Assembly (NCBI GenBank): GCA_965228415.1
Contig: OZ245814.1
Coordinates: 5,642,001-5,706,000 of the forward strand
Reading direction: 5' to 3'
Length of the DNA: 64,000 nt
Source: Agaribacillus sp965228415
GTDB lineage: Bacteria; Bacteroidota; Bacteroidia; Cytophagales; Cyclobacteriaceae
Every line of letters begins with the position of its first letter. Position 1 is the first letter of the stretch. Both the position numbers and the translations under genes were made by a program. The notes beneath the pieces were generated by a model that did not search any database, had not been told where the DNA came from, and saw only the letters and a program-made list of their open reading frames with translations. Shown here in pieces: positions 14,535 to 23,383 of this stretch.

Positions 14535-16106
14535 ATGTTAAAACTGCTGTCGTTTTTAGCTTTTACCGGATTTGTAGCCGGTTATGCCTGGTATAAACTT
14601 CGAAAGGAACGCCTGGATTCATCCGATGGATTTTTCCTTGGCGGACGAAGCCTTACAGGGATTGTCATTGCCGGCTCTATGTTACTCACTAATATTTCCA
14701 CAGAACACCTGGTAGGAATGAATGGATCCTCTTACAAGAATGGCTTTGTCATTATTGCCTGGGAGGTGACTTCCGCCCTGGCATTGGTAGTTTGTGCTGT
14801 TTATTTCGTGCCCCGCTATTTAAAGATGGGTCTCACCACCATTCCACAATATCTTGAATACCGGTTCGATGGCATGACACGTACGCTCGTCGCCCTGTTT
14901 TTGATCATTTCCTTTGTGGTAACGCTTTTGCCAATCGTGTTATTTACCGGTGCCATTAATATGGAAAGTATCTTTGAGATATCGTCCGTCATGAATATCA
15001 GCAAAGGGGAAGGGTTGTGGCTAACAGTGGTGGTGATTGGCATCATTGGCTCGATTTACGCCATTTTTGGTGGATTAAAGGCGGTAGCTTATTCGGATAC
15101 TATCAATGGTTATGGTCTTCTGATCGGAGGGTTGCTGGTACCGGCTTTTGCACTGTTGGATATCGGAGACAATAATATGTGGAAAGGCCTGGTGAAAGTA
15201 TATGAGCATAGTCCGGAAAAGTTTAGTGTGATTGGGGCACCTGGATCGGTTCTGCCATTTGAAGTGCTTTTTACCGGTCTGATCATAAACCAGCTCTATT
15301 TCTGGTGTATGAATCAAGCCATCATTCAAAGGGCCCTGGGGGCTGTTAATTTAAAAGAGGCGCAAAAAGGGCTGCTACTAACCGGTATTTTTAAAATTCT
15401 GATGCCGCTCATTATTATTTTACCGGGTGTTATCGGATTCTATTACTTTCAGGACACTTTCTATGAATCTCAGGATACAGTATATCCGGAGCTTGTGAAA
15501 AGGGTACTGCCGGTAGGCCTTATAGGTTTCTTTGCCGCGGTGGTGATGGGTGCGGTGCTCAGCACCTTTAACAGTGTATTGAATAGTGCTGCAACCCTTT
15601 TTAGTGTTGGAATTTATAAAAGACATATTAATGAACAAGCCAGCGAAAAAAGACTGGTAACCATCGGCAGATTGACCTCTACTATCCTGGCTGTGGCCGC
15701 AATCCTGGCTGCGCCCATGGTAGCCAGCGCACCGGACGGCTTGTATCAATTGTTACAGCAGCTCAACGGCATATTTTTTATTCCCATCGCCTCTATTCTG
15801 TTGGCAGGGTTTTTTCTAAAAAATATCTCAGCCACGGGCGCCAAGGCAGCATTACTCGTGGGACTGGCTTTTTATATTACCGTCACTTTTATTCTTAAAG
15901 TAGATTTACATTTTGTCCATGTCTGGGGGATCGAGTTTTTATTGAATATTGCGGTAATGTACGGCGTGTCTTACTTTTATCCGAACAAAAATTTTTATCA
16001 ACCGGTTGATGCCGGCGAGGTAGAACTGACCCCCTGGCGGTATACCAAGCCTTTAGCCATAGGACTGGCAATAGTCACGTTGTTAATTTATATTTTATTG
16101 AGTTAA
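14535..16106 (+). CDS. sodium:solute symporter (SSS/SLC5 family, YidK-like)
   Basis: A 523-residue integral membrane protein with about 13-14 hydrophobic helices. Segments match the YidK-like branch closely: FFLGGRSLTG...GSMLLTNISTEHLVGMNGSSY (30-65), YAIFGGLKAVAYSDTINGYGLLIGG, and FWCMNQAIIQRALGAVNLKEAQKG. SSS transporters couple Na+ entry to uptake of sugars, amino acids or other small solutes; the substrate cannot be read from the sequence. It follows the Crp/Fnr gene by 121 bases, and a shared transcript is possible but not indicated by spacing. Confidence 0.9.
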   Translation: MLKLLSFLAFTGFVAGYAWYKLRKERLDSSDGFFLGGRSLTGIVIAGSMLLTNISTEHLVGMNGSSYKNGFVIIAWEVTSALALVVCAVYFVPRYLKMGLTTIPQYLEYRFDGMTRTLVALFLIISFVVTLLPIVLFTGAINMESIFEISSVMNISKGEGLWLTVVVIGIIGSIYAIFGGLKAVAYSDTINGYGLLIGGLLVPAFALLDIGDNNMWKGLVKVYEHSPEKFSVIGAPGSVLPFEVLFTGLIINQLYFWCMNQAIIQRALGAVNLKEAQKGLLLTGIFKILMPLIIILPGVIGFYYFQDTFYESQDTVYPELVKRVLPVGLIGFFAAVVMGAVLSTFNSVLNSAATLFSVGIYKRHINEQASEKRLVTIGRLTSTILAVAAILAAPMVASAPDGLYQLLQQLNGIFFIPIASILLAGFFLKNISATGAKAALLVGLAFYITVTFILKVDLHFVHVWGIEFLLNIAVMYGVSYFYPNKNFYQPVDAGEVELTPWRYTKPLAIGLAIVTLLIYILLS

Positions 16107-16139
16107 AAGGATAGTTGAGACAACCAATTACTGAGAATA

Positions 16140-17399
16140 CTATCTCAAAACGAGTTTTCGATTGACCACCAGTCTTTCTGAGCTTAGTTGTAGAAAAAGC
16201 ACTTTTTCAACGGTGACAGGCATTTTTAAGGTAATCCGCCTTGATATTTTATCATAATGGTTGGCAAATATTTTTTTACCCAGACTTGTATAACAGGTTA
16301 TACTTACCTGGTGCAATACATGATTCTCTCCAAAATCTATATTGAGGTGGTCTGCAACAGGATTGGGAAAGACTTTGATGGCGTCGGCGGCGATATCCGG
16401 AATACCGGTTACCGGGGCTTCCAGGCCGGGAGAGGTAGTTAGCGATTTCCTCCTCGGACTATTTTCGAGCACCGTATGCATTCTTGAAATCTGATCCTTT
16501 GTAAAAATATTCATACATCGATCGGGTGTGTAGTCCATATAATTTTCTATCATAGCCGGCCGGCCGTCGCAAGCCAAGGGAGGGGTTGCGGGACATACGG
16601 AATGACTTTTGTTTTGGGGTGGGGTATCTTCACAATAGTCATCTTTATCACAACCTGTTGCTCCCCAAATGTGTAGCAAACCTAAAAAATGACCGATTTC
16701 GTGCGTGAGGGTTCTTCCGCGATTATAATTTGAATCAATATCCGATGGACCAAAGTAGGGAGCATTGATGAGTATACCGTCGACAGGATCTGACACTTCA
16801 AACCTGTCGCCCCCCGGTAAATCAGTAACGGGACCGGTTGCCATTCCCAGCAGGGTTTCTGCCGGCCAGTTCGGAAGAGTCCAGACGTTTAAGTATTGTT
16901 CCGGATCCCAATAACTATATTGGCCATAGAAATTGAAAGATGAAGGGAATTTCTCAGGGTTTTCTAATTGATTCATATCAATCCGCACGATACCATCGGT
17001 AGCCTTTCCATCAGGGGAAGTCCTGGCCAGTAAAAATTCTATTCTTGCATCCCCACCGTCAGGATGAGTATTAAAGCCAGGTGTTCCTTCTTTCCTGCGA
17101 AAGTCTTCATTAAGTATGCGGATCTGAGCTTCTATTTGTTCCTTTGAAAGATTAGAACCTTCACCTTCAGGTTCCCCAAGATGAAGTACGTGAACCACAA
17201 TCGGGATTCTATATATTTCATTTGTATTCATCGCCGTTTTAAACGCCCGGCTTTGAAGCCAGTTTTCAAAATGGTTGGAATTTTCTAAGGTTCTCACCTG
17301 GCACTTTTCAGGTTCCCGCTGTTGTTGGGCGTGCGCAGACCATGTGCAAACAAGGGCCAGGATAAGAACCGATAAACTAGTGGATTTATATCTTTTCAT
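16140..17399 (-). CDS. secreted M43 (pappalysin-type) zinc metalloprotease with T9SS sorting domain
   Basis: A 419-residue protein: signal peptide (1-24, cleavage after SAHA), a propeptide-like region, a metzincin catalytic domain with HEIGHFLGLLH (H233, E234, H237, H243) and the Met-turn ENYMDYTPD (285-293), then a C-terminal T9SS type A sorting domain of about 75 residues starting at KVFPNPVADHLNIDF. The wider AxGCDKDDYCEDTP...YMDY pattern is typical of ulilysin/pappalysin-like M43 enzymes. It should be exported by the Sec and type IX systems and act on extracellular proteins. It is a single gene converging with the symporter gene. Confidence 0.92.
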   Translation of the reverse strand: MKRYKSTSLSVLILALVCTWSAHAQQQREPEKCQVRTLENSNHFENWLQSRAFKTAMNTNEIYRIPIVVHVLHLGEPEGEGSNLSKEQIEAQIRILNEDFRRKEGTPGFNTHPDGGDARIEFLLARTSPDGKATDGIVRIDMNQLENPEKFPSSFNFYGQYSYWDPEQYLNVWTLPNWPAETLLGMATGPVTDLPGGDRFEVSDPVDGILINAPYFGPSDIDSNYNRGRTLTHEIGHFLGLLHIWGATGCDKDDYCEDTPPQNKSHSVCPATPPLACDGRPAMIENYMDYTPDRCMNIFTKDQISRMHTVLENSPRRKSLTTSPGLEAPVTGIPDIAADAIKVFPNPVADHLNIDFGENHVLHQVSITCYTSLGKKIFANHYDKISRRITLKMPVTVEKVLFLQLSSERLVVNRKLVLR

Positions 17400-17878
17400 T
17401 TCATGCTACATTTTGCTAATCAGACAACGTTGAAACGAAATAGGTTGGGGCGAAGGATCATTTTTCAAGTATACTTCAGGTATACAATGGTGGTTCTTTG
17501 TCAATTTTGTTGAAACTTGTTTGTTTTATTATTTGGATCACGCGATATCTTTATCTTCCCTATCGTTCGTATTTGCCCGCAGGCCTTGCGGGATGGCTAA
17601 TGCGGATGCATTGGTTTGGCATTTGCAATGCCAGGTGGCACCTTTGTGGAAGTTGCTTTCAAACGTACTTTTTATGTAGCATAGAAAAGGGGTTATAAAT
17701 GCTAAAACATAGAATCCTGGTTGGCAACCAGGACCAGTGCTTTAATTGAAATAATCAAACAACCAAAATTGATAAAGAACCACATTAATGGCTATCGGCA
17801 GCAATTGTAAAACTGCCGTAATTGTCAATAGTCAGTTTGGACGGTATTTGCTGAAAGCGAAACGCCTCCTTTCCATGC
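17400..17878. other. 479-base gap with three perfect short hairpins
   Basis: No convincing gene. Three perfect inverted repeats are present: CCCGCA/TGCGGG (17576-17592), TGGCATT/AATGCCA (17617-17633) and TCCTGGTT/AACCAGGA (17715-17733). None is followed by a clear T-run, so simple terminators are unlikely. They may be repeat elements or a structured RNA. Confidence 0.4.
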
Positions 17879-20800
17879 TCAATCCCCGAATTTCACCCAA
17901 TCCAGCATCACGGAACCACGCTGGCCTTGTGCAGCCTTGTCGAAAGCGATATGTATGTCATGAATACCTTCGGCAGGCAACAGGTCGACTGGCAGTGTTC
18001 GCCAATCCCCGCCGTCTACCGGGTTGATGTTTGTACGACCTATTTCTTTACCTTCAATTTTCACACTGATGCCTGACGCTATCGTCGATTTTAATCTAAA
18101 AGTCAACGTGTGGATTTGCGTCAGGTCAAGCTGGTGAAATACGAGGTGCCCTCCTTGAGGAGAAATTCTGACGTAAGATAAGTCTCCACCCCTGGGTCTT
18201 TCTTTCTTGGCCCCGGAAATTTCATCATAATCTTCTGCCTGCCTGATGGCGGGGTAAAGTATAATTGACTTGGTAGCGGTAAGGGCACCGGTGTTTTCGC
18301 TGCCCAGATCCTTGTAAGAAACACTAAATACGTAAACGCCCTGGTCATCATTTCTGCCAATGTGATCGCTGGTTTCTATAGAGCCGGTTAGGGGTAGGTT
18401 GCTGCTATTGCTGCCTCCCTCTTCCGATAAGGAAAGTATATATTTTACCATCTCAGAGGTTTCCTCCAGCGTATGTTGTGGGTGGGCAGCCATCAAACTG
18501 TGACCCCAATTCCCATTCCCTCCCTCGATAATCTTTTTACCCAGGTAGTCAACAGCATTTTGGTCGCCGGCATATCTTTTGGCAACGGCAAGATAGGTTG
18601 GACCTATAGATTTTTGGTCTTTGGAATGACACGACCTGCAATCACTGCCTTCAATCAGATTTTGCCCTTTGATAAATTTTGAAGGAGCGGAGAACTGGTC
18701 AGGTCCCAGCAGGGCCAGATCTTTGCCGTGTGGAAGGTAATTGAAATGTATTCCTACCTTGTCAGCCGGAATTTGCCCATCTTCCGTAGAACCATCCTCT
18801 TTGTCCCGTACAGTGACCTTGTAATTGATTGCCTCGGCACCCCGGTAAAAGGAAAGGTTGCCGGCGAAATCGACGTCGATTACCGGCATCTCATTGCCCA
18901 CTTCGATTTTTAAAGTCGTGGTGGAAGATTCTCCTTTGGAATCCTTTACCACCAGTTTGGTAGTATAACTTCCGGGGTTTTTAAAGGTAAAATCTGCTTC
19001 GATTCCTTTTCCGGTCGAGGTACTTTCGTCGGAGAAAAACCACTCATAAGTCAAAGCGTCCTCAGGATCGTAATCGAATGATTGACGGGCGGAAAAGGTC
19101 ACCTTCAAAGGTGCGGCACCCACGGTTTTATTGGCGCTGGCAATAGCGACGGGCGCGGTATTATCAGCGTTATATTCGATTTTGGACAGCCGGGCATCAT
19201 CATTATCGGTAAAATAATTGGCCCCGTATTCAAGGATATACATGGCTCCCTCCGGACCAAATTCTATATCTATAGGTTTATCGAAGTCTGTTTCAGACAA
19301 AAAAGGTTCTATTTTGACCAGGTCGTGATTTTTGTCCATAGTGACTACCTTTATCCAGCTTCTGGCCCAGTCATATATAAACCATTTTCCATTGTAATAA
19401 TCCGGGAACCTGACTTTTGATTGCGGATCATAATATTTTGTGTAGAAAATTGGCCCTCCCATGGCGCTTCTTGAACCGGTGCCCAACATCGGGAATTCTT
19501 TGGATCTTCCATAAGGATACCAAATCATCGCTTTTTGCGCAGGAGGGAGTAAAGTATCTCCTGTGTTGTTAGGCGATGTGTTAACCGGGCGCTCGGGATC
19601 CCAGGCAGGCTCCAGTTCACCTGTAGCGAAATCCAATTTGGGGTAGGCCTTGTTATCAGCTTCAAAATAGGGCCATCCATAGAATCCTGGTTCTCTGGCC
19701 TGGTTAAACTCATCATAACTCTGTGGCCCCAACTTGCTGTCCCTGCCGGAGTCCGGACCCACATCTCCCCAATACACAAAATTTGTGATGGGATCTACCG
19801 TAAAGCGAAAAGGGTTTCTCAATCCCATCAGATAAATTTCCGGGCGTCCTTTGGAACCATCTTTGGGGAATAGATTTCCGTCCGGTATGGTATAGCTGCC
19901 ATCTGCTGTCGGTTTTATCCTTAGGATCTTCCCGCGCAAATCATGGGTATTCGAAGAAGATTTCTGCGCATCAAACGGGCCTCTGCCGGGTCGCTCGTCA
20001 TGAGGTGAGTATCCGTCAGACTCTTTGGAACTGGTATTATCTCCTGTCGATAAATAAAGATTACCTTTGTCATCAAATACAATGGCGCCACCCGAGTGGC
20101 AGCAGGTCTCTCTTTGTACAAGAACTTCCAAAACCACTTTTTCTGAGGATCTTATCAATGAGTCACCTATGAATTTAAATCGGGACAAATTTTGTTTTTG
20201 AACCGGATCTACGGGAGAATAATAGATGTAAATCCAGTTATTGTATTCAAACAGCGGGTCTTTGGTGATCCCCAGCATCCCGTCTTCATAGTTGCCTTCT
20301 GTTGTCACTTCAAAACGATCAACCAATTTGGTAGACTGGATCTCCGGATTATATAGCTTAATGGCTCCTTCTCTTTCAATAAACAACACTTTACCATCCG
20401 GCAATATGGTCATATCCATGGGTTCATTGACCTGATCGTCTAGGACTTTTTTGATAAATCTTCTTTCTTCCGGCGCGCTAAATGTCCAGGCTTTGCTGTA
20501 ATCGTAAGTGTTATCTCCAATAGCGAAATCGAGGGCGGAAGATAGCTCGCCCTTTAATACCTCAATTGGCGTGGCTGAATCGGTGGTACTAATAAATACA
20601 ATTCTTCCGCCGTCATAGTGCTGTTGGTTTTGCCGGTCACTTTTGTAATCCATAAGGCTTTTGTCACTAACATTTGCCACGGTTTTGGGAATGTTGCTGA
20701 TCTTAGCTAACCAGGGCCAGTAAAATTGATTGCTTAATTCCGGGTTGACGAAGATCAACCCTCCACCCGATTGCACATAGCGTTCTACCAAAGCTTGTTG

Positions 20801-21112
20801 CTGTGTTTGAAACCGCCGGGCCTGGGTGTGGAAGAATATGATCGCACTATATCTTGTGATATTGTTTTCCTGAATGCTGTCAGGATCTTCTACCTGGTCT
20901 ACAATAACATTTTCATCTGTTTCCTGAATGGCGGTCATCCAATTGCCGACGTTTACAGAAGCGGTGTTGTCGGCTGGGCTTACCAGTAATATACGCTTTT
21001 CAGTTCGCAGTACCCTGTTGGGGTCGCAAGCGGTGAAAAGCACCAATATTATACAGATACCGATAAAACTGCCCGGATAGTGCCTGATGAAGTGGAAATT
21101 CCCCATGATCAT
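17879..21112 (-). CDS. multidomain lipoprotein: ThuA-like, PQQ-sugar dehydrogenase propeller, PKD, cytochrome c, CBM
   Basis: A 1077-residue lipoprotein (lipobox LFTAC, C29). Order of parts: a ThuA/glutamine-amidotransferase-like domain (about 38-210, RILLVSPADN...SAIIFFHTQARRF); a soluble glucose/sorbosone dehydrogenase beta-propeller (about 222-665, NEPMDMTILPDGKVLFIEREG, CCHSGGAIVFDDKGNLYLSTGDN, LMGLRNPFRF); a PKD domain (about 675-765); a class I cytochrome c with CRSCH and a likely axial Met in GHSLMAAHP; and a C-terminal CBM6-like module (AEDYDEISGAK...MLDWVKFGD). Sugar oxidation on the PQQ propeller could pass electrons directly to the fused haem. This architecture recurs in Bacteroidota. 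ATG at 21106 is an alternative start. Confidence 0.87.
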   Translation of the reverse strand: MIMGNFHFIRHYPGSFIGICIILVLFTACDPNRVLRTEKRILLVSPADNTASVNVGNWMTAIQETDENVIVDQVEDPDSIQENNITRYSAIIFFHTQARRFQTQQQALVERYVQSGGGLIFVNPELSNQFYWPWLAKISNIPKTVANVSDKSLMDYKSDRQNQQHYDGGRIVFISTTDSATPIEVLKGELSSALDFAIGDNTYDYSKAWTFSAPEERRFIKKVLDDQVNEPMDMTILPDGKVLFIEREGAIKLYNPEIQSTKLVDRFEVTTEGNYEDGMLGITKDPLFEYNNWIYIYYSPVDPVQKQNLSRFKFIGDSLIRSSEKVVLEVLVQRETCCHSGGAIVFDDKGNLYLSTGDNTSSKESDGYSPHDERPGRGPFDAQKSSSNTHDLRGKILRIKPTADGSYTIPDGNLFPKDGSKGRPEIYLMGLRNPFRFTVDPITNFVYWGDVGPDSGRDSKLGPQSYDEFNQAREPGFYGWPYFEADNKAYPKLDFATGELEPAWDPERPVNTSPNNTGDTLLPPAQKAMIWYPYGRSKEFPMLGTGSRSAMGGPIFYTKYYDPQSKVRFPDYYNGKWFIYDWARSWIKVVTMDKNHDLVKIEPFLSETDFDKPIDIEFGPEGAMYILEYGANYFTDNDDARLSKIEYNADNTAPVAIASANKTVGAAPLKVTFSARQSFDYDPEDALTYEWFFSDESTSTGKGIEADFTFKNPGSYTTKLVVKDSKGESSTTTLKIEVGNEMPVIDVDFAGNLSFYRGAEAINYKVTVRDKEDGSTEDGQIPADKVGIHFNYLPHGKDLALLGPDQFSAPSKFIKGQNLIEGSDCRSCHSKDQKSIGPTYLAVAKRYAGDQNAVDYLGKKIIEGGNGNWGHSLMAAHPQHTLEETSEMVKYILSLSEEGGSNSSNLPLTGSIETSDHIGRNDDQGVYVFSVSYKDLGSENTGALTATKSIILYPAIRQAEDYDEISGAKKERPRGGDLSYVRISPQGGHLVFHQLDLTQIHTLTFRLKSTIASGISVKIEGKEIGRTNINPVDGGDWRTLPVDLLPAEGIHDIHIAFDKAAQGQRGSVMLDWVKFGD

Positions 21113-21307
21113 GTGAAAGGATTTAGATTAGCCGTCAAAACTAGCCAATTAATTGAATAAAATAAATTACCGTATCATAAAATCCGTATTTGACCGTTTG
21201 GTTAATACAAGGGGACTTCTTTAAGAACATGAAATTACCCTTATGATATTTATCATTGTTTAAATCATTTGATTTTGACAATTTTCAGTAATAGAAACAA
21301 TACAGGT

Positions 21308-21715
21308 GTGATAAAAGTTTTAAGTTTCTCGGTGCTGATATTTTTAATGGGATGCGCAGGTGGGGCTCCTTCAAGAATTTTGGTAAAAGGCAGTAATATC
21401 ATAGATCCCAAGCCGGACGATGAGGAGGAATATCAACTAATTGTGGATGATCCGGGATATGAGACCTGGCTTCTTACCAACGCCAAACCCATTGGTTTTT
21501 ACTCTAAATCCTATTACGAAGCCAAGAATAGAATTTACGTAACAGACTGGAATGCCAAGGTAGTTTCACTTGGTGGCAGGCGGAATAGCGTTTTTACGGA
21601 GCCAATTAATTATGATTTTAACACCGACTATGGGTTGGAGTTAAATTATCGCCTGTTTAATTACTTTAAATTTATACATCAGCGGTATGGAAGGCGCTAT
21701 GCTTTTCCGGAATAG
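21308..21715 (+). CDS. DUF6146-like lipoprotein
   Basis: About 135 residues from a GTG at 21308; a TTG at 21269 in frame would add 13 residues, but the GTG gives a normal lipoprotein signal (IKVLSFSVLIFLMGC). The mature part has VDDPGYETWLLTNAKPIGFYSKSYYEAKNRIYVTDWNAKV followed by a Tyr/Asn-rich C-terminus, the pattern I associate with DUF6146, a Bacteroidota lipoprotein family without known role. It stands alone between two minus-strand genes. Confidence 0.7.
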   Translation: MIKVLSFSVLIFLMGCAGGAPSRILVKGSNIIDPKPDDEEEYQLIVDDPGYETWLLTNAKPIGFYSKSYYEAKNRIYVTDWNAKVVSLGGRRNSVFTEPINYDFNTDYGLELNYRLFNYFKFIHQRYGRRYAFPE

Positions 21716-21771
21716 TTGAAATTAATACTGGGTTTGCCTGAAGGAATTGAATTCAGTCCGGCATACGCTCT

Positions 21772-22416
21772 TCAGTCGTTAACGGAAGGAAGCGGTGTGT
21801 TTATTTTACCGGTATAATTTGCGCTAAATGCTCCTGTCACCGTGATGTCTTTGCCATCAATATTTTCAAGCGATACTTTAATTTTGCCTGTCATGCATTT
21901 GTTAAATTGAAAGTGAGTAAGACTAAGACGGCCTTTTACAGATTGATACAGGGTGCCGTTTTTCTTATCCTTAAGGCTGACATTGATCTGGGGGCTGTCA
22001 AACCGGTTGTCTTTATCAAAGGTGTACAGGTCGGGTTGGAGGTCGTGCCCGGTGAGGTGAACCCAATACTTGTGAATAACGATCTGTAACTCCCTTTCTT
22101 CAGCCAATGAAAAAGTCAGGTAATGGATATCGTCCTCATCAATCACATACTCCGGGCATTCGCAATCCATATCGAAATTGCTGTAATCGTATCTGGGATC
22201 ATTAAAATACACCCATTTTAAGGATCTTTTGTCCTGTTCCCCCAATTCGGCTACAGCCCCGTCAACTGTGAAAAGATAGCTGTCGATGCATTGAAATTCA
22301 GGTGCCTGGACAATGGTGACAGTTTGATTATCACCGCAGCCGGCACAAAGTATTAAACAAATAAGCATCAGATGCTCCCACCCATTTTGCCTGGAAATGG
22401 AAACCGGTAATTTCAT
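21772..22416 (-). CDS. lipoprotein of unknown function
   Basis: A 214-residue protein with a signal peptide ending in a lipobox (LILCAGC, cysteine at about 27). The mature part contains DPRYDYSNFDMDCECPEYVIDEDDIHYLTFSL and alternating beta segments ending SLENIDGKDITVTGAFSANY. The strand pattern at the C-terminus resembles small beta-sandwich lipoproteins. I do not recognise the family. It converges with the DUF6146 gene. Confidence 0.6.
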   Translation of the reverse strand: MKLPVSISRQNGWEHLMLICLILCAGCGDNQTVTIVQAPEFQCIDSYLFTVDGAVAELGEQDKRSLKWVYFNDPRYDYSNFDMDCECPEYVIDEDDIHYLTFSLAEERELQIVIHKYWVHLTGHDLQPDLYTFDKDNRFDSPQINVSLKDKKNGTLYQSVKGRLSLTHFQFNKCMTGKIKVSLENIDGKDITVTGAFSANYTGKINTPLPSVND

Positions 22417-22659
22417 AAAATGTAATGGTTTGCAAACCTTAGGTGGTTTGCAGGAGCTGGTGAGGAGCTAGCACCAAAATTGAGGTGTGCGGCGTTCCAT
22501 TCAGCGTTCTGCTGAAAGTGGCGCCGGCCGCACCTATTATTGGTACTTGCTGTTAAAAGTTTGATCCTGGCCGCCTGGGAGGATTATTTTGCTTGTTAAA
22601 AAATCAGGTAAGTTCCTGTCAAGCCAAATACGTTTTTCAAAAGTCTGTATGGCTGCTGC

Positions 22660-22932
22660 TCAATTTTTTTTATCGTACCTCGAAATTAAATCCTTGTATT
22701 CAAGAATAAACTTTTCGTTTTCCGACAAAAATTCTCCGTCTAACAATAAATGGCCAAGTAACCGGTAGACAGATTTAAGATTTTCTATCAGCGACTGGCT
22801 GCATTTGTCAATTTCAATCTCCCCTAGCAACGCTAGAATACTTTTTTGATAAGCGTAGAGTTCCTGGATCCCCGCGACCGGGATCTTAATGGTTAACTGA
22901 TTTTCATTTTGATTGTACTCGATCATAATCAA
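22660..22932 (-). CDS. small protein of unknown function
   Basis: A 90-residue protein without signal peptide or membrane helix. It begins with a short beta hairpin-like stretch (IEYNQNENQLTIKIPV) and is otherwise predicted mostly helical (LYAYQKSILALLGEIEIDKC, LIENLKSVYRLLGHLLLDGE, KFILEYKDLISRYDKK). No family recognised. ATG codons at residues 1 and 3 are both possible starts. Confidence 0.45.
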   Translation of the reverse strand: MIMIEYNQNENQLTIKIPVAGIQELYAYQKSILALLGEIEIDKCSQSLIENLKSVYRLLGHLLLDGEFLSENEKFILEYKDLISRYDKKN

Positions 22933-23383
22933 CTATTATATGTCAAAAATACAGATAAAATTGACAAATAAAAATTTGTATGCGATATTTATTTATAGAA
23001 GTCAATATAATTATTATATAAATACGGATTTTATGGAAAGGTGTATTTTTTTTGAACCAGGATATATCAGGTCTTAGAATACCTTGTCTCGCCTCCAAAG
23101 CGAATGGCATGACGTAGAGAATGTGACGCCCAATACAATCTTTGCCCTAAGATTCTGCACCCCACCGAACCAGGCCAATATCCGGACCCACCTCCTAAGT
23201 CCCGGAGGGACCAAACATTGGTAAGCCTACAGATCATCACCAAGTCCTGGAAGGACGAAACAAGAAAGCTCTCAATCTCCTCGCCTTTCCTGAGCACTTC
23301 GTGGCTACAGCGCCCCTGGATCTAATGACTTAACAGGAAAACTTTCTGTTTGATGGATTGGCTCTTTGGGTAATAAACTAGTA
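22933..23383. other. 451-base gap with repeat elements
   Basis: No gene seen. The left 130 bases are very AT-rich and probably contain the promoter of the 90-residue gene. The rest, more GC-rich, holds the tandem palindromic repeats listed separately; a reading frame across it (23067-23297, minus) looks accidental. Confidence 0.5.
23197..23261. repeat. two REP-like palindromic repeats
   Basis: Two copies of AAGTCCYGGARGGACNAAACA, at 23197-23216 and 23242-23261, in direct orientation 45 bases apart. Each contains a perfect 5-bp stem with a GGA loop: GTCCC-GGA-GGGAC (23199-23211) and GTCCT-GGA-AGGAC (23244-23256). The stems differ by compensating changes (C/G to T/A), so the pairing is conserved and not just the sequence. 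Similar dispersed repeats are, as far as I recall, common in Cytophagales genomes. Confidence 0.6.

Noticed and set aside
23067..23297. A 76-codon minus-strand frame
   Set aside because: It runs through the REP-like repeats and has no protein-like pattern.
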